Shown here piece after piece: positions 12,453-25,000 of a DNA stretch of 64,000 bases. Positions within the stretch are counted from its first letter, which is position 1; each line of letters begins with the position of its first letter. The stretch is from contig CM037833.1 of the NCBI GenBank assembly GCA_021234535.1, positions 18,978,433 to 19,042,432 on the forward strand, in the 5' to 3' direction. The notes below the pieces were generated by a model, which saw only the letters and a list, made by a program, of their open reading frames with translations, was not told where the DNA came from and searched no databases. This DNA is from Stichopus chloronotus. Taxonomy: Eukaryota > Echinodermata > Holothuroidea > Aspidochirotida > Stichopodidae. The position numbers and the translations under genes were made by a program.

Positions 12453-15400
12453 CAGTGCGTCGCAACAGGCGCTAACCCACAGTGAGTGGAAGTACACAGG
12501 CTCAAGGACATTGGAACATCGACCCCTAACAGTTGTAGTTCGGATCATGAATTTAGTGGAACTCTTTGCTGGACCATATGAATGTTGTATATGTTATGAT
12601 GCAAAATCGATGTACAGTTGTTCTGAAAAGTCTCTTAAAAGTGAACTCGTCGCAGGTGACGGGTCACATTTTCCTCTCCTTTTGGGTCACTAGAAATCTT
12701 TCTCAGCCAATTTTCATGGACAACTTCTCTTCTTTGAAGTTGCATGAACATTGAGGTGGAGGTATTTTTCAGCTTTAGAAGTAAGATTGTAGGAAATTAT
12801 CGGACGCAAATTTGAGAGGACGGGCTGCAAAATCAGATATGCTGTACGCCTACAGTGTCCTGGTTTTTGGCAGCAGTTATGTCACGCAAGTCATGTACTG
12901 TAGGATTTTTGGTCGTGTATCTCCCCGAACACTTCAGGCACAAATGTTTGTCCTCTACTGTTGTGTTTACATTGTGGCATACCTTCCCGGACTACATGAT
13001 GATTTTGTCCCATGAAATTTCGTTACTAGTTTATTGATATCAAACAAAGAGACAGTTTGTTAGAAATGTCACGCGAGTCAACCACGCTATGGACTGTACC
13101 AGTAGTTTTTTTCTTTTAATATCCATTTCAAGGACAACCTAAAATTTGATTTGCGTGGAGGGATTCGTTTTGGGAGGGTACACTGTCTTCTTCAAACATC
13201 AGAAGCGATGGTGATCACTTACCAACATGCAAACAAGAACTCCCACCGATTAAGAGACAAGAGACAAGGAAAAGGTTCACAAAAGTAACATACATGTGCA
13301 ATTGTTCACACCACATCAGAATTGTTGCAATGATCGTCAATTTTCAAAACATTGAAAAGGCTTTTACTGTACGTTAAGAACGGTAGTAAGGTACACGACA
13401 GTTCCAACAGATTTTTGCATTGCAGATACATTCTGCAGCTTCTGAGTAGAACTGTAGAAGCTCGGTTTTAGTTGTATTTCACATGCCCTCAAACACTAAA
13501 TCTGTATTACTGTAGTATTTACAGTCTTTAAGGAATTCTCCACCAACGTAAAAAACTTTCCATAATACGTGAGAATTTATTTTTTTCCTTTTCTACCAGT
13601 TATACGTAACGATTTTGCCAGTGGAAGCTTCCGTAGATGTGAAATAACGCTTTGAAAGTTGGGCTTCATCACCAGCCTGAAATATTGTGTGACCTTCAGT
13701 ACAGTAGTACCGACAAATATCCCTTTACATTGTTAATTGCACTGCGTTGTTTTCAGCAAGGTGTTACGATGCAAAACTTCCAGAAATTGAGAAAAGCCCA
13801 GGCATGTCTACTGCACAGTTCATTCAGAGAGGTACTTTTCTTGCATGAAACCAGGGAAGCTGTTACTGAGATGGACAGAAAATTCATTTACTGCTACTAC
13901 TGTACAGTGCTTCAGAACTCATGCCAAATGGAGTGAAGATACTATAATCACATGCAACTTCAGGTTTTCTATAGGTTTTCTACAGAATCTTTAATAATTA
14001 TTTCATCTCTTCCAGTTCAACAATCATTTCGTATGGAGCAACATCATTTAATTCAATCCTTAAGCAATTAGCTCGCTAGCTTTTGACATTGCTTTGAAAT
14101 GCAGGGTCATGGCCCTTCCTTTTGAAACTACTGTATCAGGTTCCATGATTTCATCGCCAACTTACAGTTATTCAATAAAGAGTGTCAGAACAGCACTGCC
14201 ACCCACGGTGTGAGATGAACATCGACAGCAATGTTCCAGCCCGGACTGGTCGGTGCTTCGCCATGACCGATTGATTTCCAGCATCAGGCTCGAACAGTAC
14301 CCCACCTACTGTACCTTATTTACTAAAATAATTAATTTTCCAAATTTTGTGAAATAATTCCTGAAAGTAAAGAACTATGACTTGCATACAAAAAATGTTT
14401 GTATATTTGTCAGAGACATATTGAATTCCTTTAAAGCAGGATGTTACTGTTTGATAGAAAAAAGACAAAAAGAAAAAAATCTGTTATGGTATATCTTTAT
14501 TTAGTACCATTTAATGCCAACCTGGAAAGCATCTACAGTATGCCACGTTTCTCCCAGGAGAAATTTCACTAATGAGAGTGTTATGTTTGTTAGAAAGAAG
14601 ATTGATCCAGTTTTTTTTTTGAGCTAAAAATAATAGAGAGGAACTGGCTCAGGATGCATGTGACGTCCGTGCGAATAACCACGCGCATGACAAACTTCTC
14701 ATGCAGAAGTGTCTCTTTTGGTCGTTTGGTGATTTTCATACCAACAGCTTACAGTACTGGTCTTTTTTGTGGCTTTTTCATACTGTAAGAAGTACGCCTG
14801 TACTGTAGCCAGTCCATTGGGGCAGTTTTGAAAATGCAGTAATAGCAGCTCAACGGCCTCTTAAAACAGTTAAGGAAACTCTCTTCTTTTGCTGTATCTC
14901 CCAACAGCTCACCGGCCGTCACGGCTTAAAAACGTCAGTCTCCTTGCATGTGGCCAGTCCACCTGGGTTCAATGACCACGTATTCCAGTACTGCTCAGTC
15001 GAGTAGCGGCGGTATTAAAGTAATTCTTTGCCTGTAGATCTCCACGGAGGTTTCGTTTTACGACACTCACTTTTACATTTCACTGTGTCCTTGAAAGTTC
15101 AGGGTACAGCAGTGTTCATCGTACAGTTACGTACCCCTCTGACATGTTACATGAGTGTTGTTGTGCCTTATCTCTCACCAGTACTCAGATACACAGTGAG
15201 TTAAATTAAGTGGACTACGGTCCTGTCGTTCCGTCATGTCAACTGGTGTGAGAGTGCCACTACAGTTTACGGTATTGCTGTTAGGCCTATCTGGACAGAT
15301 CTACTGTACGTAAATGGATCAATTTATAACTACTGTACAGGTGTTTGATATTTCAGTAGCATCGTATGATATGCCCTCTTCTGTCTAGCAATTAGCCTGC

Positions 15401-15662
15401 ACAGCAGACATGTACAGTACTGTGCATTTAATTATTACTTATGCGCCACCTTTGAATGCTTTGTGATATCAACGTAGACTGCAAAAACGTGGCTTGGATT
15501 TCGACTCGGTGTGCCCACGGATCGTGTGCTATTAAAAAATTTTCGTTGCCGACATCGTCCGTTACACTCAGTGATGCTACTCTCATACTTTTTTGGGCCA
15601 ATCATCAAACTCCAGGAAAGACCCATAAACCTAAAGACATTTGGATCTTAGATTCGAGGCTA
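12453..15662. other. Non-coding DNA
   Basis: No gene recognised. Open frames such as the one at 13652-13936 have no family I know and no GC-rich codon pattern like that of the true exons in this window. TACTGTA/TACAGTA words are frequent. Confidence 0.5.
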
Positions 15663-15813
15663 ATCTGTAAAATTTGTTTGCAGGTATACAGAAGTAGTTG
15701 GGAAATGGTGCATACCATGGATCTAACAGTAGATGGAAGACAAAAACAATCTGTAAAATTTCTTTGCAGGTATAGAGATGTACAGTAGTTGGAAACTGGT
15801 GCATGCCAACACC
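15663..15813. repeat. 86-bp tandem duplication
   Basis: ATCTGTAAAATTTGTTTGCA (from 15663) recurs as ATCTGTAAAATTTCTTTGCA (from 15749). The following text, GGTATACAGAAGTAGTTGGG and GGTATAGAGATGTACAGTAG, is also shared, as is GGAAATGGTGCATACC versus GGAAACTGGTGCATGCC. The period is 86 bases over nearly two units. Each unit contains TTTGCAGGTA, which resembles a splice acceptor, but no exon follows that I can read. Confidence 0.8.
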
Positions 15814-18800
15814 TGCTGGGAAGGTTATCTAACACTATATATGCCAGGTTTACCAAATCCATGTGGAATTTCTGATGGGATTTTTTATTTTACGATTTAA
15901 ATTTAGCTGAAAAGATAACATCTTTGAGAACATGTATTACAGTGGGGTTATAATGCATTACTCCACGTGCCATTCAGGTCTAAGTGTGTCCTGTGTGAGA
16001 ATTGTACTTACAGCACATAAAGAGTAACCATTACCCACTGAGAGAGAGTGACTTGTCCCAGCTTTTAATATGATATGTTATACTGTACATGTTCTTACCT
16101 GTATACCTGTCCTAATGCCACTGACATTGGGGAACTACACCATTTCGTGAGTCCAACTGTAACCAAAGTCCGCCGGGAACCCATGTCCGAATATTTGTCG
16201 TGTCATACCTTTTTAGAGCCATACGGTAGCTCGCCTGACCAATGGAAAATCTTAAATCTGACTGGTGGTTTCAATACATGCCCGCACTAACAATGCATGA
16301 AGTCTTTAAGTCTTGATAATACATTTTCTTGACAGTATGTGGAAGTAGACGCAAGCCCTCAAAAGTAGGACTCTTTGATTGTTGTGACTCGTTTGAAATT
16401 TTCCATGCATGTGCGAGTACTGTAGAGGCATTGCGAGTAATTATGGAAGAACACTGTGCAGTACATATCGTAGCTCATGCACGAATAAGTTCCTGTCGTG
16501 GCGTCGTAAGCCACCTCGTACAGAAAGGGTTCTTCTAAAGGGGAGCTTCCGACCGTGAAACTTAAAAACTTTGAGTGCTTATCACTGAGTAATAGATCAC
16601 ACGGACCAGTCCCTACTGTACATACAGTAATTGAAGGCAGCTGTGGATATCGATGTCTCCAAATATTTGGAAAAAAAAAAAAAAAAGAACAGTTTCCTCA
16701 TCATTTTAGTTCATGTGCCTGGAGGATGGAGGAATTTCTAATGCACCGTTCATTTCCAAGGAATGGAAGAAGAGGACTGTACTTTAACATATCTCCCTCC
16801 TTTATAGAAACTGTCCATTGTTACTTAACCCTTGGCTACCATCCTGCTACTGTATGTGATCACTGACGGTGACAGGATCGTAGAATTGGAGGTATATGGG
16901 AGGAGGGGCAAATGTACTTTTGGGAGGCAAAAAATGTTTGCACATGCCAGCTTCAGAGGTCAGGGTCCAGATGCCCACACTGGGGCAAGGTGCTGGGGGA
17001 AGGGGGGTACAAGGGGGAAAATCCCAGAAGATCGTGCGGAGATTTCAGCATCGGATTCTGCGGGTTTAATTTGTTGGTCACGTGGGAAGTTTCTTTTGGT
17101 TCATGATGCATCTTTCAATGTGAAGATTCCAAATTGATTTTAACAACTTTGGCTGTTCCTCTGTGTTGACAATACGAAAACTTAGAGCTGCTGCTGGTGG
17201 GGTCCAGGGGCGGAGCCCCAATGGGAATGCTTTCCCCTAGAAGCTTAGGGGCTTTAAACATAGATCTCTGGGTGAAAAAAATTAAAGTCCCAGGTATTTG
17301 ACTCAATGCAATATAAACAGAGATTGTATTATGCCAGCTCTGAGCAAGGCATAATTTGGTGCCCTGTGCCCCCCCCCCCCATTTCCTTGGTGTTGCCACT
17401 GTATAATGTAGACGCTTGTCAATAACTCACTGTGTATAGTCCACTGGTTTTCAAATGGAAGACCACAGGCTAGATTGGCCTGTCAGAAGATCTGATCTGG
17501 CCCACGAAAAAGTATGAGGTCACAAAAAGGTGTAATTAAGATCTGCCAAATGGGAAAAGTGGGTAGGAAAAACTAACGTTTGTCACGAAAAACATCGGTG
17601 GTTAGCCTACCACTGTATAAATTTATAAAGCAGATTGCAAAAACATGTCTCGTGGTTTCTATGAAATAACTGCACAACATTTAGAATGGATGTTGACCAG
17701 AAATAGCTCAAGAATATAGGCATAATGATCTGTAACACTATGTCAAAATACAGCACAACAGGAGAGTGCCCCCAGAGACTAATCCCTGTTGATCCCAGCT
17801 AGCTGTTCACCTCAATCAAAATCAATGGACCTCATACAGTAGATCCATTTAATAGGAGATTTCAACAAGCTCATGAAAACTGTCCATGCTTTGTATACAG
17901 TAGATAGAAACAGTATGGTGTTCAGACAATTTTCAGTTTCCAAAAGATATACCTGATATGACCCTTGACCTGAACCAGGATTCATCTACTTAAGATGACC
18001 CATCGTCATCTACATATTCAAATTACTGAAAAGCATCAAGTTTTATTATATCTAAAGAAAGCAGACTTTACAAGAGTTTCAGTGTTTGACCCGACTGGTG
18101 ACCTCAGATGACCTTTCACCTCCACTTCAAGCAATAGTGCTCTTCCACTCGTCGTGAGTCACTAATTCAATCTAAAGGTGAAAAGTCAAAATGTAAAATT
18201 GTGTGATTTGTTTTATTTTTAAAGCTCATCATTTTGCAACTGAAAGCCTGATACCTGGAAAAATTTAGAATATGCTACGGTAGATGGCAACCAACACTTA
18301 TGCTCTCCCTATATCATACTTTGAATCAATTTATCACCACTGTGTCAGTTGGAGGTCTCACAAATTCATTTCAATATATATTGGAAACCACATGTAGAGT
18401 TAATAAAGGAATGCAGTGTTTCATTTGAACCAATATTTTCATCAATTTCTAGATATATTGGAACCTCTTGGTCTGTTGTATTATAAACATCGGCATTCCC
18501 ACGGCACTGTACAGTGTGTCACATTTGCGTGGAAGGATCGTCTCATGACACTCTAGCGCATACAGACGACCCTGGGCCACACTTACTCATAATAACAGGA
18601 CCTCCAATTTTCCCCAAGAAGAAAAGAATATTAGTCTGAAGTATAAATTTGCTGCAGGTAGTAGGCAAAATTCAGCAATCTGACACATACAGTGTGTTGA
18701 TACAACGATTGGTACTGTAGTTAACAGTGACAGCTGGTAGCAATGTTGAATTGTAGTAAAACATAGTGCGGTTCTCTGGTTACCAAGGATACCAGTGAAA

Positions 18801-18936
18801 ACAGTCACATGAACCCTGCATGTACAGTAGATATCCACATTATATGTATATATGGACCATACTGTATTCAAGTACTGCTTTTCTCTTTTTTTTCCCTTTT
18901 TTTAAAAAAAATTGTGTTTTTTGGGGTCTCTTTCAG
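15814..18936. other. Upstream region of the synthase gene, no assignable exon
   Basis: No protein gene is seen. At 17190-17400 there is text like GGTCCAGGGGCGGAGCCCCA, followed by a 12-C run (17369-17380); this looks like another dispersed repeat. Around 18100-18130, TGACCTCAGATGACCTTTCACCTCC resembles the AGGTCA-type repeat of intron 3, inverted. The non-coding first exon and promoter of the synthase should be in this region or further upstream, but I cannot place them. The last 40 bases are a pyrimidine tract ending TCTCTTTCAG, a good splice acceptor. Confidence 0.5.
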
Positions 18937-19080
18937 GTGACATTTCGTTAGATACTACACCGAAGGACTGCAATGTCATTCAGAGTGAACAGCCCTAATG
19001 TGACCTACAAAGACGACTGCATCTTTTCAAGGTTCAACTACCAGTCAACGCAGGTGGAGAAAATAGGTGACGAGTATGAG
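18937..19080 (+). CDS. ISYNA1: ISYNA1 exon with start codon (residues 1-36)
   Basis: The acceptor TCTCTTTCAG ends at 18936, then 36 bases of 5' untranslated sequence precede the ATG at 18973-18975. An in-frame TAG at 18949-18951 rules out an earlier start in this exon, so the ATG is well chosen. The coding part is 108 bases. The peptide [15 protein letters not shown] and [13 protein letters not shown] corresponds to the variable N-terminal leader of animal synthases (their FxVxSPxVxY and YxYxTTxV segments). The donor is GAG/GTAAAG at 19081. The acceptor-like 5' border implies a non-coding exon further upstream. If transcription instead starts nearby, the CAG would be fortuitous. Confidence 0.93.
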
Positions 19081-22000
19081 GTAAAGGCAGCTTCTCCACC
19101 CCTCTCATTACGCATCAATTGGTCATTTTAAAGGGGAGGCTTGTTGGGTCGATAAATTTATCAACTTTGTGAGCATTGTGAAGTGTTCAAACACTTGGCA
19201 ATGCAGCGGCTTACAGTTACAGTCAAATTTCACATCTGATTCCAAAATAGTCACGAAAAACCGTCAAATGTTTCGATTTTTCATCTCGAGTTTTTGCCGA
19301 GTGTGAGCATGCAGTATGAATCACTGCTACCGTAGTGTGAAAAATTGTCATGGTCACGAATTTGCCAAAACCGACTTGAATCATTGATCACTCGATCGCT
19401 GATGTTCCTCTGTACGGTGATCCTCTTAGTTTGACCATTTGTCGTTACTACGTGAAGGAAACTTGACAGGTTTTAAGAAAATTAATTGAATTGAAGAAAA
19501 CAACTCAATTTGCCTCTTTGAAGTTGGGGTCATTGTAAATAAAAAAGAAAAGAAAAAATGAGTGATAGTGTATCACCTGTTGGCTTTGGTGCCAGTCCTG
19601 CGCACCTTATACACCTCTCAGCTGAAATTGCCCCTCTATCAGCGGGACCTCTTATAAAAGCTGTTACAGTATGACATGTTTGTGATGCATGAATACTTTT
19701 AGGGATGAATATACAGTATCTTCTGACGTTTGTCAAAATCAAATGTTTACAGTGCAAGCCATCGCCATAGTTCATTTGTTTACCTCTTGCCTTGTCCGCG
19801 ACCAAAAATTTTGAAGGACAAATACGTGAAGGAGATAAAAAAAAAAGACAGGGTACTCTGTCGTTATTCTTTGGGTAGTGTCCTGCTGAGAGTAATGAGC
19901 TGCGGATGTCATGGACATGTAATTAATACAGCTAAGAGTGCATTCTTAGTTTGTAACACAGTAATTGTTTGCAATTGATAAGAAAAGTTTATCACGAAAA
20001 CCTATAAAAGTTGGTAGTAACTATTTGTACATCAGAGTGAAGTGGCGCCGTGCGGATGCTACAGTACATTACCCTCAGGTACCAGCATGCATTCTCGCAG
20101 ATGCGGTATGTAAATTTTCACTGCCGAGTAGCCTGCAAACATGAGGAGCGCTCTGTTCGCAGCATGGGTTGTGTGGCAATCCACTGCATTGCCGTGCGAT
20201 AAATGAAAACCTCAATTTTCGAGAAAGATAAGATAAAGAAAAAAAAGATAAGATAAAGAAAAAAAAAATTGAAATTTGTAGTTCACTTGGTTCGATACTG
20301 TTCTGTGGTAGATGCACTAATGCATCTACCACTATATGCACTATTTTTTTTTTTTTTTTAGTTGTGTTTGTTCCTGTTCTTCTTTTCTTGTCGGTCAAAG
20401 GTCACACCAGGGGAAGCGGAGGTCCACTTCCGGACGGAGCTGCGCAAGCCTCGGCTGGGCTGCATGCTGGTAGGCTGGGGGGGCAACAACGGCTCAACGG
20501 TGACCGCGGCCCTGATCGCAAACAGCATGAAGATGGCTTGGGACACCAAGGATGGGAAACAGGTGACACGATTAATGCTGATGAAATCAATATTGATAAT
20601 GTGGTATTGGACTATTATGAATACATCAGAGAAAAATGTAGTACGTGATACCGGTATCAAGAAAGGTGTAAAAATTACACACTGACGGCCAATAATCCTT
20701 TTCATTTATAATCTGGAAATTGAAAGTGCGGATTTGTCATCCACTTGTAATTTCTTTTCACAAAAATTTTGTTCTTTAAAATACTCGTAAAAATAATGTA
20801 GGTAAGTTTGAGTAGAGGCCATGTCGTACTGCATAAGTCTATAGTGAAGATTTTCTGGGTCGGGTCGCAAACAGTCGCCGGAGACCTTTTCTTCAGTCCC
20901 TTCGCTGTCAAAGTCAGAACTAATCCACGAACAATTTTTTTTCAATTTCCCCAAAGCACATGTCTATTTATACAGTAACTTTCACAGGAGCTGTTATTTA
21001 TACATGCGTAATAAGTAGACTTTTGTTATGGACTGGAATGCACTTCAGACGCCTTGCTTGTCAACAGCTTGAGTACAGGCCAGGGATGTGTGTAGCTTTG
21101 ATGCATAAAGATATCCAGGAAGAATTGGGCAACTAGACTCTACATAACGGCATGTAAATCTTAATAACCACCCTGGCTGAGGACAACAAATCTTTCATTG
21201 AATATGGTCCATGCCATGCCATTTTGTTTAAAAAATACCCACAGATGCGAAGTGAACTTCACACAGTTGTTGGAAATTTAGTGCTTCAGAGAGCAGACAT
21301 GTACCTATGTCCATCCAGAGGTGTGTCGTGACCTTGACAGTGCATGTGATCCTCTACGACACACAAAATGCTTGTCTACTGTTCCATTCGGAGAAAAACA
21401 GTGGCTCCACATGTACCTGTAGGAGTGGTCTATCACAATCTGGATGTACTTCTCCCTCCATCACGGGTCACTCGGTCACAAGTTCCACAGATTTCTCAGG
21501 TGTAAGTGGGAATGAACTAAGAGGGCACGTTGCAGAAATAAAAATACCATTAATTTGCTCTTTGGCTATTATTGCATACCCTCCCAATGCACATTCATAC
21601 TGTATGTGTGGATATGCAATCGTGTTAGCCACTTTCATTGGTCCAATACCACCACCACGTATTACACCGTTGGTGACTACACCTATACGATTATTCTGTT
21701 ATTTTCTAGATGAGTAATCACCAGTACAGACTTACCTACCTGTAACTTCCTCACAGCTCCTTTTACTTATGGCAGTTCTTTTTTCCATCAGTTTAATTTC
21801 ATTCCTTGCCAACCTTACCTGTAAGTTTCTCTGAATTGACGTGTTTCTCGTCAAGCCGACTGGTGCGTTTCAAAATGTTGCAACAACTTTGGTCAGTACC
21901 CAGCCAGTGCCAGTAACTTTCCATTTCGTTCAGCACTCGCGGATGTTTCATTAATTTTGACCTTTTTCAAGTGTATAGCAGCTACTGTACTGTAGCCCTC

Positions 22001-25000
22001 TCCTGTCCAGTGGAGCATGAAGTCATTAAAGACTGCCTTTTGAATTCTACAGTACATGTATCGTATTTTGTTGCGATGTAGTCTATTCGACGTTTAGTAG
22101 TGTACGGTGTTTTATATCCTAGAGTGGCGATGCTTAGTAGATAAGTCCCATCATCTTAAACTGCCGGTTAGAGTGACCGTTCTCTAATGACCGAAAAAGA
22201 GCACATCATTAGTTATGATATAGGTGGAGTACCACTATTTGTTGGGGCAAAACCCTTTCAAGAAAATTTTCATCCTCACAATCATCCCAGAAGGCAGGAA
22301 ACGGCACTTCCGCAGAGTTACTTTCTAAGAGTCGTACAATTGGTACATCGCTGTATTCTGTCTGAAAATGCAATCAATTCTGAAAGTTTGTGCATGATCT
22401 TATTCCCTCCCTAACATCTCTTATTAAGCTTTAAAAACAACAACATTTTCAGAATGCAGGAATAGTCGAAGCCCGTAGCGGCGTCAAATCCGATCAGAGG
22501 AAAGGGCGTTCAAAAGTCGAACACTCCGACGTCGTGTCGAATGGTCTTCCTACTGCCTTCTTCTACCGGTATTTGGGCAGCTGCAACTGATACTGTATGC
22601 CCCTCATGAGACAACCTATCCTTCGTCAGGGATTACTCACCTAAACTTTGTCATGCTTGAGTTTTATAGCAAAAATTTTACATCATCAGAATGTGTCAGA
22701 AAATATCAGATATGACTTTGAATCAGTCATGTTTAATGCTAGGAACCAGGATGTAATGCTTCAAGCTACACAATAGTGTACTGGATACAGTGTTGGGTCA
22801 TTCATAATAAGGTACTGTTTTGTACCCTGTGCTACTGCACTTTATGCCTTTTGGTTTTTAATGCTATGAGAATACAGTGTGGGACTATCATACTGCAACA
22901 AAGCACTGCACAGGCACTCAACCAGGGATATATTACTGTATTGGACCTCTATCTGAGTACATGTTCCACTGTAGAAAGTGTCCGAGTTAGTTAAGCCACT
23001 CACTGGTATAAAACATGATTAGTGTAAGCTAATATACAGTGATACCATGAGTGGTACTTTGATCTACTACAACAGTAAACCAATGCTTTCAATTTCCAAG
23101 TACCTCCTCTAAATTTGAAAATTTCAATTCATGGCTTTCCGGAACTTTCGATGTTTTTTTTAACTCACCGCTGCCAGACTGGATAGTAGAAGAGAAGTAG
23201 AGTCAAATGGAGACGATACCGTGGAGAACAGAAATACAACCTCCATTACCGGTGCATCACACCCAACCCTCCCCCCCCCCCCCCTGTGAGAACCTACTCA
23301 CCACTGCCTCAGATTGAACTGACCTCACAGTGTACTGTATGCCACTTAGAGACGGGTCTCTTGTATCAGCTCACTTCCTCTTTTCCATCAATCACTTATT
23401 GACAACCATGGTGATCAAAGGTATTTTTGAAAGGAAAGCCAAAGTTGTTAGACCTATCCAACAAACTTGCAGTAGTTGCACAGAAGATGTGGCAAAGCCC
23501 CTCTTCCCCTACCCAGTATGTGCTTACTTGTAAAGGTACAGCACAGTGGTCTTTTGCAAGTTGCCATGTCGTACAACGTGAGATTTCGCCGTACGTACTG
23601 TACCCCTGACCTCACCTGCCCTAGCTCCTTCCCTTTCTTGTTCTGACTGGCACTTCGAGACCTATGCGTCATTTCTTTGATAAAGCTTTGAGACCAAGTG
23701 ACATGTATAGAAAAGACCTAGGCTTCATTCAAAAGTAGCAGAATGAAACCCTGAATTAAAATCCATTAGATAACCATTTTTAAGATATGACTTTCAACAT
23801 TTGATGAAAATTTAGTGCAAAACAGACGACATAGAGTGTTGTGCAGTGTCAGTATTTCTTTTGCTAGGCCATTATATTTTATCTCTTACTGTAACTTCTT
23901 TATTACTGGGTTTCATATTGGTAAGTGGTATCAACTTATTTCAAAAGAGACAATACATGCTTATGACATAAAAACCCTGGCGCATATGAAATTCTCAGGG
24001 TCCTTGAAGGTTGATGTCAAACAGAGGGCAACATAAAAGCATGTCAGGTGAGTCCCTTGGATCCCTGGACATCACAAATTTGCATATTTGGCTGATTATG
24101 TTTATTCATGATACAGTTGTAAACAGAGAAATTTGTAAAATGGTCAATATTTAAAGGATTTTCATGGAAATTGTAGCTATTTTCAACACATTTAATGATT
24201 AATTCAGTCGATACTCCAAAATGGATTAAATGAGTGGGCTGCAGTATGTGTCACATCTAGCAGCCCACTCATTAGAACTGTTCATACGGTACGTACTACG
24301 TCAAATGTTACGTGTAGTTCTTTCGTCCTGCAAATGTGCCCTCTCCCATACTGCACACTTGCAGTCACCGGACTCAGTGTATTTGTTTTCTGGTAAGAAA
24401 AAATGAAAGGAAAAAAAGAAGATATGGTATTTCAATACCTTGTGTACATCTACCAAATATTGATACAGCTATTGACTGTGATAGCTTTATATCCAACTGG
24501 TATGTAATTCATGGAAGCATGCTCTTTGGGCGTACTTTTTTTTTTTTTTGATCCCACCTTTGCACATCAATAAAAGAATCAAACATTAAACAGAGGGGAC
24601 CACATATGCAGTTTATGGTCACAGTTTCTATTTGCTTCTGGCAAAGTGGTTTGAACTACAACAGGTACACCGGTTGCACTGCAGCCAAGAAGGCGTTGCC
24701 ACCGGCGGTGTAAACAATTTACATGTGCGGGCTGCATGATTTCATAGCGACGGATGTTTGATGAGGTTAACAATGCAGATTGTGCGATGTTTGCGACCCC
24801 AGGTCACATGTACTGTTTCCGTCGTTGGTGGAAGCTGAATTGTTGCGGTATTTTCCATTTGTCGTGGGGGGTGGGCAAGAAGTCACATGAATATTGTTTT
24901 GTATGTTTGTGTTTCACCTCATTTCTGGCCCCCTGTACAATGTATAAAAATTAGCAGTGGCTTTGTATGGTATTGCATGTCACTGCTACTACTGTATATT

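Noticed and set aside
21307..21717. 136-codon plus-strand frame in intron 2
   Set aside because: Length compatible with chance; no domain and no GC-rich third positions.
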